Shown in pieces: positions 49,546 through 59,167 of a stretch of 64,000 nucleotides of DNA. How positions within the stretch are numbered: the stretch's first letter is position 1; each line of letters begins with the position of its first letter. This DNA comes from Antrihabitans stalagmiti (lineage in GTDB: Bacteria; Actinomycetota; Actinomycetes; Mycobacteriales; Mycobacteriaceae): the NCBI RefSeq assembly GCF_016482825.1, contig NZ_JAEMNV010000009.1, positions 186,001-250,000 on the forward strand, given 5' to 3'. The translations under genes and the position numbers were made by a program. Below the pieces are notes generated by a model, which saw nothing but the letters and a program-made list of their open reading frames with translations, made no database searches and was not told where the DNA came from.

Positions 49546-52365
49546 TCAGTCAGTTGTTACATCGCGCGAATACAGCGCGGCAAGCGCCGCAGCGACGACA
49601 TCTTCTGGCTTGTCAAGCAGCCCGTAATTAGCAAGAGCGCTCGCGGCGTCCGGCAAATGGTCTCTCACATCGTCGATCCCCAGATCTGAAGCGACTCGCT
49701 CAGCCGCCGCAACGTCGTCTGCAATCGCATTACCATCGATCAGATCGTTAAGTTGTAAAATCGCGACGGCCGCGAGCAAGTGCGCAATTTCAGAACGATT
49801 CTCCGAATTGAGTTGTCCAACTGCGTTCATCGCAATCATGCGCCAATTACGTGCAAGGGTTCTGTCTAGCGCGGCTACAGATGTTAAAACTATAAGCAGG
49901 TCTCCCATGGGCGACGACGTCCAAATCCACCAAGCAGTTCGTCCGACCGTTGCTCTGGCGAGGTCCAACGTGAATCCAGTTTGTTCGCCGAGTTCCAATA
50001 GCTGTTCAACGATTACGGGCACATCGACAATTCCCTGGACAAGCGCTCTACGAACTGTCTCGCTTCTGCCTCGATCAAGTTTATCAAAAGCTTCGACATC
50101 GTCGATACTTACTTCCTCGATGGCTCGGATTGCGAAATATTCAAGGAGGCTGAGTGTGGAAAAAGCCCGCACTCCGACCTCGCGCGCGAGTTTGCGGATT
50201 GCCACTTCATCGCTCCACAGTGCAACATCATGCGATTTCGCTAGTTCGATCGGTGCTAACCATGCGCCATCGTCCTCAAAGCTAAATTTTTGAAAGGTAG
50301 GCATTGACTCCACAACAATTGAAGTTGTCCGAGCCACCGCTTCCTCGAGTTTGGCAAGCCTCCGATGGGATGCGATCTGATGGTCGACGTCCGCGTCGGC
50401 GTAAACCAAGCGGTTTTCGGTCGTACTCCAGTACATTTGCCCGCTACTATTTGCCAGCCCGTTAATCTCTGTGCGGGCATTGTGGACATCGTTTCGCGAT
50501 ACCCTAGGCATCAGTAGTCGTTGGAATTGGCCACGTAGCAAGCCGAAATCTGCCAGCAGACTTGACACGAGCAAAGCAGAGGAATCAACAACAACGTCAT
50601 GTTGTAGGCTGACGGTCGCTGTCTCAAGATCTGCATCGGCGTCCTCGCTTTCCAACGCGCCTGCAACATACACACCGAGGATGCGGGCAACCAGACCAAA
50701 TGCGTAGCTTCGGCTCGTCGCGGTCATCAACAAGCCCAGGGGAACCTGCGCGCGCAAGGCCTTCTTCGTTAGCTCTAGCAGCGGTTGGTCGTCTTGGCGA
50801 ACTTCCGCCACAATCGCATCGATAAAGTCTTGGGTCGATGATGCCTGCAAAATTCGCATCGGACTACCAGAAGTGTTTAAGGCAACGTTACTTTCGATCT
50901 CTTCGAACACTCGTCGCCGCAAATCCCCAGGAATTAGGCTCCGAGAGTCGACTGGGCCCGCTTCGTCTCCTTCGCCGCGAGTACGACGGACGATAGAGAT
51001 TAAGAGCGCTGCGCTAAGCTCCGCGTCGGTTTTGAACTCTTGGGCAAGATCAAGCATACGGCTGGCGAGCTTCACATCCATCGTTTGAGTTTCGAGAGCT
51101 GCGGCCCACAGTCGCACCTTGGCCGAATCAGTCAGGTCTGGTTCGTGTCGAAGCACCGTCTCCGACGCCCGGTCGTAGGCACCCTGCTTGATCTGCGCTT
51201 CTATTAATAGCCAGACAACAACGGGATTGAATGCCTCACCGGCAGCAGTGGCAATTGCGGACAAACAATGCCGTTCGATTTTTTCCCACTCATTCTTTGT
51301 CGCGGCAAGTCGCGCAAGCAGCCAATGCCCCTGCGGACGCAGCGGGCCCGCAAGAAATGGATCGGCGAGCAAATCTCCAGCAGCAGCAAGCGCTTCGTCG
51401 AACCGTCCGGAACGACTCAGAATCTGTGCGCGAAGCAGCGCGAACTCTGCGTCTCCAAACCGATCCGCAGCGGCCTCTGCTGCTGACAGCGCCTCTTCGA
51501 CGCGATTCTCCTTTTGGAACTTCTCCACTAGGAATCGTGCAGCGATGACGTCAACATCGGAGAGTCGCCGCAGGACAGGAAGAGCGGAACCGAAATCATG
51601 GTAAGCCACAGCCATCGCATGTACGAGATCACGGTGAGCCGATGAGATGATATGACGATCGACGAGTGTCGATAGCTCGTCGGAACGATCTACTCCGATG
51701 TGCGCCAGACGAATCGCGGCGACAACGAGCTGTTGCGGCCGTTCCTCCGTCAGTTCATCAAAAACGCGCTCCCAAACAGCCAACTTCTCCTCGGCGTTCA
51801 TCGTGCCAGTTTCAGCCCGCTCCGCCTCGATGAATAATCGATCGGGCCCTGGGGCTAGCTTGTCAAGAAGCTCATCAGCAAGATTATCCTCTCCGACGGC
51901 GTCAGCAGCAGATATAGCGGCAATGACCACTTCTGGCCGATAGATCTCGTTGTACAAGGCAGAGCCGCGAGGCGGCGGTAGTGATCTGTCTAAGATCGCT
52001 ACGTGGTCGTTTTGCGCCGTTAGCAGTTGCAGTAGCGTCTGCAACGCCGAATCAGTTGGCCCGGACCATCTGTGTATCTGATCGAGTGCTGCTGACGCGA
52101 AGTCAACCGCGCGTGACTCATCGTCGGCACGCCGCAGGTTTGTTTGCGCGCGCCGACCTAAGTCCAACGCAAGTGCGGTCATAACATTGGAGTTATCTGG
52201 TTCCAACGAAAGTATTCGTTCCCATAAACGGATCGCACTATCGTAATCTCCGGCGTCGGAATGCTGCCCAGCAAGAAATGACAGCGCTACTTTATCATCT
52301 TCAACTTCCTTTAGCTGACTAGCCAACTCGCTGGATATTGCCACATACATTCCGGGGGGTTTCAA
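49546..52365 (-). CDS. TPR-repeat protein with PIN-like domain, probably 3' part of a frameshifted gene
   Basis: Up to 939 residues in this frame; ATG at 52350 is possible but has no ribosome-binding site. The N-terminal two-fifths is helical TPR-like (AGDYDSAIRLWERIL, GRFDEALAAAGDLL). A PIN-like region follows: Asp594 in VVVDSSALLVS and Asp719 in LWSDEVAIRKLAREVG, with FSTLSLLEYF closing the fold as in PIN RNases. The C-terminal part is helical. The frame begins immediately after a TAA and overlaps the DUF4365 frame at a CCCCCC run (52353-52359), so the two frames are probably one DUF4365-TPR-PIN protein. Less GC-rich than its surroundings. Confidence 0.75.
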   Translation of the reverse strand: MKPPGMYVAISSELASQLKEVEDDKVALSFLAGQHSDAGDYDSAIRLWERILSLEPDNSNVMTALALDLGRRAQTNLRRADDESRAVDFASAALDQIHRWSGPTDSALQTLLQLLTAQNDHVAILDRSLPPPRGSALYNEIYRPEVVIAAISAADAVGEDNLADELLDKLAPGPDRLFIEAERAETGTMNAEEKLAVWERVFDELTEERPQQLVVAAIRLAHIGVDRSDELSTLVDRHIISSAHRDLVHAMAVAYHDFGSALPVLRRLSDVDVIAARFLVEKFQKENRVEEALSAAEAAADRFGDAEFALLRAQILSRSGRFDEALAAAGDLLADPFLAGPLRPQGHWLLARLAATKNEWEKIERHCLSAIATAAGEAFNPVVVWLLIEAQIKQGAYDRASETVLRHEPDLTDSAKVRLWAAALETQTMDVKLASRMLDLAQEFKTDAELSAALLISIVRRTRGEGDEAGPVDSRSLIPGDLRRRVFEEIESNVALNTSGSPMRILQASSTQDFIDAIVAEVRQDDQPLLELTKKALRAQVPLGLLMTATSRSYAFGLVARILGVYVAGALESEDADADLETATVSLQHDVVVDSSALLVSSLLADFGLLRGQFQRLLMPRVSRNDVHNARTEINGLANSSGQMYWSTTENRLVYADADVDHQIASHRRLAKLEEAVARTTSIVVESMPTFQKFSFEDDGAWLAPIELAKSHDVALWSDEVAIRKLAREVGVRAFSTLSLLEYFAIRAIEEVSIDDVEAFDKLDRGRSETVRRALVQGIVDVPVIVEQLLELGEQTGFTLDLARATVGRTAWWIWTSSPMGDLLIVLTSVAALDRTLARNWRMIAMNAVGQLNSENRSEIAHLLAAVAILQLNDLIDGNAIADDVAAAERVASDLGIDDVRDHLPDAASALANYGLLDKPEDVVAAALAALYSRDVTTD

Positions 52366-53275
52366 GCCGACTTAATAGCACCAATCCTATTTGCGAAAGC
52401 ATTGGCTCTCCGGATGATTCCGCCAAACTGAATTCAACTCGTGCACCCGGGGGGTCAGTGTGGAGAAGGTGATATCCAGAGGCAAAATGCATCCGCCCAG
52501 CATTCTCTTCAGTGAGCTCTGCGGAGCGTCGATAAGCTTCGGAAGCCTCGGCGTTCAAATTGTGGCTCGAGGCATAGTTCGCGATCGCCGTCCACGCCTC
52601 CACCCCCATATCTAAGAGCCACTGGGGTTGGGTGTTAATAGGTGTCTGGACGGTGAGTGCCGGAACCGACCGCCCGACGGCAAGATGCGCAGCCAACAAC
52701 GCGCTACAATGCGCCGCTATCTCGGCTCTTCTTTGAACGATTCTGCCCACATTCGGAGCCAGCACCCTGATATTCTGATCGAACCGCTCGATTGCGTCGC
52801 GTCCGATGACACTGGCAAATTGCGACCACACATCAGGAGCGTTGTCGATAGTGTTCGACGCGGGAACGTGGACTGTACGCGCTCCACGGTCTGTCACTTT
52901 TATGGATTCGCTACTAAGTAGCTGCCAATAAATCCTCTGGTTTTCCACATCGACTAGGACGATAAACACTGGCAGGGAATGCCCCAACCAGTAGGCTATA
53001 TGTCGATCGTTAGGTCGGAATATCCATCCGTCGACAGTCGGTTCCGAGAAGTAGGACTCGCCAGTTTTTATTTGAAGAGCCAGAAGCCTCCCAGTAGCTT
53101 CGCCGTTTTCCCGCGTCTCAACGTGGGCATCAACCCCATAGTCCGAGGTCTTCTGCTCACGGAAGATCCAGTGCAGTGTGTGCCGGACCAATAATTGACA
53201 AAGCGCGACGCCCGCCTGCTCGATGTCGTCGTTATCCGGCAATGCCAACACCCTTCCCCGGACGCCTGCACACAT
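52319..53275 (-). CDS. DUF4365 (PD-(D/E)XK-like) protein, probably 5' part of a frameshifted gene
   Basis: 318 residues if started at 53275; a TTG or GTG about ten codons later, after GGGGAAGG, is also possible. Residues 15-125 match DUF4365: EQAGVALCQLL, then SDYGVDAHVE with Asp49 and Glu53, LALQIKTGESYF with Gln68-Ile-Lys70, and AYWLGHSLPVFIVLVD. This is the nuclease-like fold with Q-x-K in place of E-x-K. From residue 210 (QWLLDMGVEAWTAIANYA) the protein becomes helical/TPR-like, as does the downstream frame that overlaps it by 47 bases. The last eleven residues after the CCCCCC run look like out-of-frame reading. Confidence 0.75.
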   Translation of the reverse strand: MCAGVRGRVLALPDNDDIEQAGVALCQLLVRHTLHWIFREQKTSDYGVDAHVETRENGEATGRLLALQIKTGESYFSEPTVDGWIFRPNDRHIAYWLGHSLPVFIVLVDVENQRIYWQLLSSESIKVTDRGARTVHVPASNTIDNAPDVWSQFASVIGRDAIERFDQNIRVLAPNVGRIVQRRAEIAAHCSALLAAHLAVGRSVPALTVQTPINTQPQWLLDMGVEAWTAIANYASSHNLNAEASEAYRRSAELTEENAGRMHFASGYHLLHTDPPGARVEFSLAESSGEPMLSQIGLVLLSRLETPRNVCGNIQRVG

Positions 53276-53968
53276 GACCTCGACTACTACGAGACACTAC
53301 GTGTTTGACCGTAGTTCTCGCGCCGGCAAGTCGCGGGGAACTTCCAGATTTGCGACTGGCGACTACCTTCAGATTGCCAACGGAGCGCGGTCGAATGCCG
53401 TCCAGGAGGAGTAGATCAGCGGGCGGAGCCGAGTCCAACTGGGCTTCGGCGCGGCGCTGGCGGGTCCATCACTCTTTTCACCTGGTTCAAATCTAGGGAA
53501 CCACAGGAGGTTTGCTTCGGGAGCTAGCGAACGATAGTCCGCAGAACCCTGACGAGAACGATCGCGATGCCAGATCAGGCTGCCGCGATGTTGCGGCGCC
53601 TGAAAGCAATGTCGGCGACAAGAACGGCGGCTCAACCCTCGTGCTGGCGAGGAGTCCCTGCAAGCTCGTGTTCCTGTCATCTGTGGGAAACAAGAGGCCG
53701 ACCAACGTCATCGCAAATGACAACGCACTCGTGAAGCACCGGCTTTCGAATGGCGTCAGATGCGCAACGTTTGCAAGCTGTGGAAACGATTCTCGACGAT
53801 GCCAAAATAAGATGCCCGCCAACCCACGTGTGGCCGCTATGCATGCCCGACCAACCCAAAGCCCGACGGATTTTGTCCCGGCCGAGTTCGTTCCGAAGCG
53901 CCGCGCGCCTAAGAGTCAGGTAGGCGGTCACGATCGTGATCGATCCGCTGACCCCGATGGAGCACAAG
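53276..53968. other. Right end of the accessory island, no supported gene
   Basis: About 690 bases with open frames on both strands (53512-53976 plus, 53493-53822 and 53677-53967 minus), none with a recognisable domain, a good ribosome-binding site or core-like codon bias. Rather AT-rich for the window. It may be decayed sequence between the island genes and tRNA-Asn. Confidence 0.4.
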
Positions 53969-54008
53969 ACCCCTGACCTGCCGCGTTTCCGCGCTGGTCA
54001 GGGGTTTT
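53969..54008. terminator. Strong hairpin downstream of tRNA-Asn
   Basis: ACCCCTGACC (53969-53978) and GGTCAGGGGT (53996-54005) form ten perfect pairs, with an inner CGCG/CGCG around the loop. TTTT follows on the plus strand; on the minus strand it lies just beyond the tRNA-Asn 3' end, so it can serve both directions. Confidence 0.7.
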
Positions 54009-54016
54009 GGCTACTG

Positions 54017-54089
54017 CTCCCCCATCTGGACTCGAACCAGAAACCTGCCGATTAACAGTCGGCTGCTCTGCCAATTGAGCTATAGGGGA
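54017..54089 (-). tRNA. tRNA-Asn (GTT)
   Basis: 73-base cloverleaf on the minus strand: acceptor TCCCCTA/TGGGGGA with discriminator G, D-arm GCTCAATTGGCAGAGC, anticodon loop CTGTTAA with anticodon GTT, and T-arm TCTGG-TTCGAGT-CCAGA. CCA is not encoded. It borders the accessory island to its left, which fits tRNA genes as integration sites, though no direct repeat of its 3' end was found in the window. Confidence 0.95.
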
Positions 54090-54268
54090 TTACTTCGTGC
54101 GGCCCGTCCGGTACCGGCTGGGCCGAGGAGTGACTCTAGCGTATCGCCTCGGGTCGGCCCAAATTCGCTGGCCAGCCCGCTCCCCAGGTGACCGTGCGTC
54201 GGCCGGATCGACACGTCCTGCTCGCGTCAGGCAGGATGGAAGAGGCTTTCAACGGGAGGATCCCAGGA

Positions 54269-54529
54269 ATGATCGGACTGGTCGTCGGTGTCGCGGCGGG
54301 GTATGTGCTCGGAACGAAGGCGGGTCGTGGCCGCTACGAGCAGATCAGCAAGGCAGCACGGGCTGTCGCGGCGAGTCCCGCAACCAAGAAGGTAGTCGCC
54401 GTCGGTCGGCAGAAGTTGTCCGATTCACTCAACACACAGCCGAAGCTGGAGCCGCTCGTGCCCCTCGACGAGGAGACGACGATTTTTGTGACGCACGAGC
54501 AGTTGAGGCGCGCGGCAAACGACCGCTGA
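54269..54529 (+). CDS. YtxH-like small protein
   Basis: 86 residues from ATG at 54269, which has GGGAGGA eight bases upstream; the frame is open to 54188 but without that signal. The N-terminus GLVVGVAAGYVLGTKAGRGRYEQI is the glycine-rich single membrane segment and basic turn of YtxH-like proteins. The rest is hydrophilic (ASPATKKVVAVGRQKLSDSL). Function unknown; relatives are stress-linked in other bacteria. It converges with dnaG three bases away. From memory, Rv2342 occupies this position beside dnaG in M. tuberculosis. Confidence 0.82.
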   Translation: MIGLVVGVAAGYVLGTKAGRGRYEQISKAARAVAASPATKKVVAVGRQKLSDSLNTQPKLEPLVPLDEETTIFVTHEQLRRAANDR

Positions 54530-54532
54530 CGC

Positions 54533-56452
54533 TCAGCCTGCCGCGAAATCTTCGTCCGAGTTACCCATCGCCTGTTCGAGCAGACTGCGCCGATACTGTT
54601 CGAGCGCAACAAGATCGCCGAACAGCGCGTGGTATTCCTCCGGGTCGTCTGCCGGTGAGATGCGTTGCAACTTCGACTTCAATTCCGCGACCTGCCGCCC
54701 GACCCACACCTCTTGCAGGCGTGCCAGCACACCCGTGATGTAGCGCGGCACGGTGTCCTCTTCGGCGGGTAGCGGTTCTACCGCGAGTTCCATCACCAGC
54801 GACCGCATCGTGAGGTCCTGCGTCTCGTCGGCGACCGCGCTCACCCAGTCGCCGCCGCCGAGGCCCGAGCTAGCCCCTCCGGCGTCGGCGATGGCCTTTC
54901 GCACTGCGACATAGCCTGCATGCGTGAACGATTCGGACGGCAGCGAATCGAACACCGTTCCCGCGATCGCCGGGTACTGCAGTGCTGCCTTCAGCACGTT
55001 GCGTTGCGGACGCAGCATCGGATCCGAGGGCGACGGCCGCGGTGCGCCGACAGTCGCATCGGGTGCTGTCGCTTGTGCGGCAGGGCGTCGGCGCGGCTGC
55101 GTGGACTCCCTCGGCTGCGTCTTCATCGCTTCTTCGCGGACCCGTTTGATGACGGCGGGGATGTCGTCGTAGCCGACCCAGCCGGCGAGTTGCCGCGCGT
55201 AGTCGTCGCGCAGCGCTTTGTCCTTGATCTGCGCAACCATCGGCACCGTGCGGCGCAGCGCGTCGACGCGACCTTCACCGGTGTCGAGGTCGTGATCGGA
55301 CAGGGCTGCCTTGATGGCGAACTTGAACATCGGCGTCCGACGTGCGACCAGATCGCGAACCGCCGCATCCCCCGACCGCTGCCGTAGTTCACACGGATCC
55401 TGACCGTCGGGCGCAACGGCGACATAGGTCTTGCCCGCCATCTGCTGATCGCCCTCGAACGCTTTGAGCGCCGCTGCCTGCCCAGCCGCGTCGCCGTCGA
55501 AGGTGTAGATGATCTCGCCGCGAAAGTAGCTGTCGTCCATCAGCAATCTGCGCAGCAGGGCCAGGTGCTCGTCACCGAACGCAGTACCGCACGCTGCGAC
55601 GGCAGTTTTGACCCCGGCAACGTGCATCGCCATCACGTCCGTGTAGCCCTCGACGACGACCGCCTGATGTCCTTTGGCGATGTCGCGTTTGGCCAGATCC
55701 AGTCCGAACAACACCTGAGACTTCTTGTACAGCACCGTTTCCGGGGTGTTGATGTACTTGCCGGGCATCGTGTCGTCGTCGAAGAGTTTGCGGGCGCCGA
55801 AGCCGATGATGTCGCCGCTCAAGTTGCGAATCGGCCACAGCAGCCTGCGGTGGAATCGATCGATCGGTCCGCGCTTGCCCTGCCGCGACAGCCCTGCCGC
55901 TTCGAGCTCTTTGAACTCGAAGCCCTTGTTCTGCAGGTGTTTCGTGAGCGTGTCCCAACCGTCGGGCGCGTAGCCACAACCGAATTGCGCCGCGACAGCC
56001 GCGTCGAAGTTGCGCTCCGTCAAGTACTTTCGAGCAGCTTCGGCGTCGGGCTGCGCCAGCCTGGCCGCGTAGAACTCCTGGGCGGCGAGATTTGCCGCGA
56101 CCAACCGCGACCGGGTCCCCCGATCGCGCTGGACCGACGTGCCGCCACCCTCGTAGGAGATGGTGTAGCCGATCTTGTCGGCGAGTTGCTCGACGGCCTC
56201 GATGAAGCTGATGTGTTCGATCTTCTGCAGGAACGAGTAGACGTCGCCGCCCTCGCCGCAGCCGAAGCAGTGATAGTGACCGTGGTTCGGCCGAACATGG
56301 AACGACGGCGACTTCTCGTCGTGGAAGGGACACAACCCCTTCATCGAGTCCCCACCAGCGCGCTTCAGCGATACGTATTCGCCGACGACGTCCTCGATAT
56401 GGTTGCGCTCACGAATCGTCGCAATGTCGCGATCTGGGATTCGTCCGGCCAT
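54533..56452 (-). CDS. dnaG: DNA primase
   Basis: 639 residues, full length for actinobacterial DnaG. The CHC2 zinc finger is Cys41, His44, Cys62 and Cys65 (CPFHDEKSPSF and YHCFGCGEGGD). The RNA-polymerase/TOPRIM core includes ARKLFDDDTMPGKYINTPET, VVEGYTDVMAMHVAG (catalytic Glu near residue 268) and IIYTFDGDAAGQAAA (metal-binding Asp residues near 315). The C-terminal helicase-binding domain follows after a variable linker at about 455-485. It synthesises RNA primers at the replication fork with DnaB. It lies 33 bases after dgt on the same strand. Confidence 0.98.
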   Translation of the reverse strand: MAGRIPDRDIATIRERNHIEDVVGEYVSLKRAGGDSMKGLCPFHDEKSPSFHVRPNHGHYHCFGCGEGGDVYSFLQKIEHISFIEAVEQLADKIGYTISYEGGGTSVQRDRGTRSRLVAANLAAQEFYAARLAQPDAEAARKYLTERNFDAAVAAQFGCGYAPDGWDTLTKHLQNKGFEFKELEAAGLSRQGKRGPIDRFHRRLLWPIRNLSGDIIGFGARKLFDDDTMPGKYINTPETVLYKKSQVLFGLDLAKRDIAKGHQAVVVEGYTDVMAMHVAGVKTAVAACGTAFGDEHLALLRRLLMDDSYFRGEIIYTFDGDAAGQAAALKAFEGDQQMAGKTYVAVAPDGQDPCELRQRSGDAAVRDLVARRTPMFKFAIKAALSDHDLDTGEGRVDALRRTVPMVAQIKDKALRDDYARQLAGWVGYDDIPAVIKRVREEAMKTQPRESTQPRRRPAAQATAPDATVGAPRPSPSDPMLRPQRNVLKAALQYPAIAGTVFDSLPSESFTHAGYVAVRKAIADAGGASSGLGGGDWVSAVADETQDLTMRSLVMELAVEPLPAEEDTVPRYITGVLARLQEVWVGRQVAELKSKLQRISPADDPEEYHALFGDLVALEQYRRSLLEQAMGNSDEDFAAG

Positions 56453-56485
56453 TGGAGCAGTCTAGTGCCTGTGCTCGACGGGGAA

Positions 56486-57799
56486 TTATCCTCGTCGAGA
56501 GGTCGGGTCCGCCGAGTAGGCCGGTGGTTGACTGAAGCTGGTCGTCGACGCTGCCGCGGGACCGGCTGCAATTCGTTCGAGCCGGCTTTCGGTATAGGAC
56601 GCGATCTGGTCGACGATCACGCGAATCCTCCCGCGGTCGTCGGCAGCGTTCTCCCACGACGGCAGCAGGATCGGGTCGAGACCGTCCGGGGCCGAGCGGA
56701 GCAACCCGTGCGCGACCTGATGAATCTGCTCGCGCTGCAACGCTTGTCGCACCTGGTGACCCGGATCGGACATGACGTACCGCAGGGCGACCGTCTTCAG
56801 GACGGCAACCTCAGCAGCGACGACGGGTGGCACGACGAGGTCGGCCGCATAGCGGGTCAACGGTCGGTCGCCGGCGACGCGACGCGTGCTGCTGACCGCC
56901 GCGGAGGCGAACCGCCCGACCAACTCACTCGTCAACCGTTTCAGCGCAACGGAACTGGTGATCCCACCGTCGTAGTCGAAAACGTCCGTCACAACCGACA
57001 TAACCGAGAGTCGTTGGGCCGCTTGGACAAAATCGTCGGCGACGAGTGAGGTGTGTTGCAGCACACCGAGATCGGCCAACGCTCGCTGCTCGCTCGGATC
57101 CGCAAGGGCGCGCAGGTCGATTCGTCCGGCGATCACACCGTCCTCGACATCGTGCACCGAGTAGGCGACATCGTCGGCCCAATCCATGACCTGCGATTCG
57201 AGGCATTGTCGCCGCTCCGCCGCACCGTCGCGCACCCACGCGAGACGCTCCAGGTCGACGTCGTAGGCACCGAACTTCGCGCCCGACCCGGGTCTCCCCC
57301 ACGGATACTTCGTCGTCGCATCCAGAGCAGCACGGGTGAGGTTGAGACCGACGCTGTCGCCATCTGCGGCAAGCACTTTCGGTTCGAGCCGAGTGAGGAT
57401 CCGCAAGTTTTGCGCGTTGCCCTCGAAGCCGCCGTAGGCATCTGCGAACTCGTCGAGTGCGTGCTCACCGTTGTGACCGTACGGCGGATGGCCGATGTCG
57501 TGTGCTAGACCTGCGAGATCGGCCAGATCGGGATCGCAGCCGAGCCCGTCGGCGATTCCCCGACCGATTTGGGCGACCTCGAGCGAATGGGTCAAACGTG
57601 TGCGCGGGGTGTCCCCCTCGCGCGGGCCCATCACCTGTGTCTTGTCGGCAAGCCGACGCAACGCCGCGGAGTGCAGAACACGAGCGCGGTCGCGCGAAAA
57701 ATCGCTGCGGTGCGCAGAATTGCTGTCCGGTACACCTGCCGACTTGGGAGCTTCCGCGACCAGCCGCTCCCGATCGTGCGCGGAGTACTTCTGAGTCAC
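56486..57799 (-). CDS. dgt: Deoxyguanosinetriphosphate triphosphohydrolase (dGTPase, HD domain)
   Basis: 437 residues. HD-domain metal ligands are seen in [17 protein letters not shown] (His near residue 71), [16 protein letters not shown] (His-Asp near 98-99) and [13 protein letters not shown] (Asp near 218). The N-terminus [26 protein letters not shown] is typical of the dGTPase family, which hydrolyses dGTP to deoxyguanosine and triphosphate and so controls dNTP pools. It overlaps the YdcF gene by ATGA upstream and precedes dnaG, an arrangement kept across Mycobacteriales. Confidence 0.95.
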   Translation of the reverse strand: MTQKYSAHDRERLVAEAPKSAGVPDSNSAHRSDFSRDRARVLHSAALRRLADKTQVMGPREGDTPRTRLTHSLEVAQIGRGIADGLGCDPDLADLAGLAHDIGHPPYGHNGEHALDEFADAYGGFEGNAQNLRILTRLEPKVLAADGDSVGLNLTRAALDATTKYPWGRPGSGAKFGAYDVDLERLAWVRDGAAERRQCLESQVMDWADDVAYSVHDVEDGVIAGRIDLRALADPSEQRALADLGVLQHTSLVADDFVQAAQRLSVMSVVTDVFDYDGGITSSVALKRLTSELVGRFASAAVSSTRRVAGDRPLTRYAADLVVPPVVAAEVAVLKTVALRYVMSDPGHQVRQALQREQIHQVAHGLLRSAPDGLDPILLPSWENAADDRGRIRVIVDQIASYTESRLERIAAGPAAASTTSFSQPPAYSADPTSRRG

Positions 57800-58488
57800 T
57801 GTCCGGCCGTGTACTTGAAGTCGGCGGAGAAGTGCGTCAACTGGTACCAGAGCAACGCGCCGGTCTCCCGCAGGATGCCGTGCGCCTGCGACTCGCGCGT
57901 GAACACCGCCGGACCCTGTCGAGTCGGTGCGGTCGTCGCATCGAGACCGTCGTCACGTGCCATCGTCCGCGTCCGCAACGAGTGCCAGGGATCGCTGACG
58001 AGCACAACCGACGACATCCCGCGCTCCTGCATCGTGTCGGCAACGGCCTCGATGCTGCGGAGTGTGTCCGACCCTTCCTCGACGGCGACGATGTTGTTCT
58101 CGGGTACGCCGCGCTCGGCCAGGTACGCCTTGCCCGACGCGGCCTCGGTGAACAGGTCGCCTTCCTGCTTGCCGCCGACTGTGATGACCGTTGGCGCAAC
58201 ACCACGTTCGTACAGCTTGAAGGCCTGCTCGAGCCGTGCTTCGAACACCGACGACGGCGTGCCCGAGTACTGGGCCGCACCGAGAACGACGATGGCGTCG
58301 GCATGCGTCTCGTCGCTGATTCGCGCTACCTGCCAGACCCGGACGGCGGTGCCGAGAACGACGACCATGCCGATCAACACGGTTCCGACGATGATCCGGC
58401 GAATCCAACGACCGATCGCACGACCGACGCCGGGCCGCTCGGGCTCGTCGTCGTATGGCGGGTCGTAACGCACTGATGCCGGATTCAC
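57796..58488 (-). CDS. YdcF family (DUF218, SanA/ElyC-like) membrane protein
   Basis: 230 residues. One N-terminal membrane helix at about residues 32-52 ([21 protein letters not shown]) is followed by a DUF218 domain: [32 protein letters not shown] from about 62 and [17 protein letters not shown] near 105, ending with [16 protein letters not shown] near 158. The domain is probably outside the cytoplasm. E. coli relatives ElyC and SanA act in envelope integrity. It starts the operon with dgt and dnaG, overlapping dgt by four bases. Confidence 0.9.
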   Translation of the reverse strand: MNPASVRYDPPYDDEPERPGVGRAIGRWIRRIIVGTVLIGMVVVLGTAVRVWQVARISDETHADAIVVLGAAQYSGTPSSVFEARLEQAFKLYERGVAPTVITVGGKQEGDLFTEAASGKAYLAERGVPENNIVAVEEGSDTLRSIEAVADTMQERGMSSVVLVSDPWHSLRTRTMARDDGLDATTAPTRQGPAVFTRESQAHGILRETGALLWYQLTHFSADFKYTAGQ

Positions 58489-58552
58489 ACCTCAAGTTTG
58501 CCAGTCGACGCCCATCGCCTGCTGTAGCGCGTCCACAGCGCGTGTCCTGGAC

Positions 58553-59167
58553 TCACAACCAACCGAGTCGCTCGGCCTCTCTGGTTGCTTCGGCTCGATT
58601 CGATGTTCCGGTTTTTCCGATCGCCGACGAGAGGTGATTGCGGACCGTTCCCTCCGACAGATGCAGCGTGCGCGCGATCACTGCGGCACTCGCGCCGCCC
58701 GCTGCAGCCGCGAGCACCTCGCGTTCGCGTGCCGTCAGCGGCGAAGTTCCCGATGTCAGCGTCTCCGTAGCCAACGCGGGGTCGATCACGCGCAAACCCA
58801 TGTGCACCCGCCTCACGGCATCGGCGAGCTGACGGGCGGGAGTGTCCTTGACCACGAACCCGCTCGCGCCCGCGTCGATGGCCCTGCGCAGGTAACCCGG
58901 CCTGCCGAAGGTGGTCACCATCAGAATCTTGATGTCCGGATGACTCCGATGCAGCTCGGCTGCGACCGAAATACCGTCCAGGCCGGGCATTTCCACGTCC
59001 AGCAGGGCGACATCGGGCTGCGCTGCGGCCACCGCGTCGAGAACTTCGTCCCCTCTACCTACTTCGGCGACGACGTTCAGATCGGACTCGAGGTCGAGCA
59101 GAGCCGCCAATGCTCCCCGCACCAAGGCTTGATCGTCGGCGAGCAAGATCCGGATCGGCTCGGTCAT
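58553..59167 (-). CDS. Two-component response regulator, NarL/LuxR family
   Basis: 204 residues from ATG at 59167, overlapping the kinase stop (59164). The receiver domain has the acidic pair in LLADDQALVRGAL near residue 10, the phosphoacceptor Asp in VALLDVEMPGLDG near 54 and Lys in FVVKDTPARQ near 104. The LuxR-type helix-turn-helix is at about 140-200 (LTAREREVLAAAAGGASAAVIARTLHLSEGTVRNHLSS, given by its landmarks LTAREREVL and EGTVRNHL). It should control the ABC transporter upstream in the operon. Confidence 0.95.
   Translation of the reverse strand: MTEPIRILLADDQALVRGALAALLDLESDLNVVAEVGRGDEVLDAVAAAQPDVALLDVEMPGLDGISVAAELHRSHPDIKILMVTTFGRPGYLRRAIDAGASGFVVKDTPARQLADAVRRVHMGLRVIDPALATETLTSGTSPLTAREREVLAAAAGGASAAVIARTLHLSEGTVRNHLSSAIGKTGTSNRAEATREAERLGWL

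Noticed and set aside
53493-53976. Three overlapping open frames on both strands as genes
   Set aside because: None has a domain, strong ribosome-binding site or a codon pattern distinct from the others; at best decayed sequence.
47140-54016. A direct repeat of the tRNA-Asn 3' end marking the other end of the island
   Set aside because: I searched the left junction by eye and found no copy of the tRNA-Asn T-arm or acceptor end, so a tRNA-mediated integration is not demonstrated.
55565-57049. 494-codon plus-strand frame across dnaG and dgt
   Set aside because: Antisense to two essential, motif-rich genes and without its own start signals.
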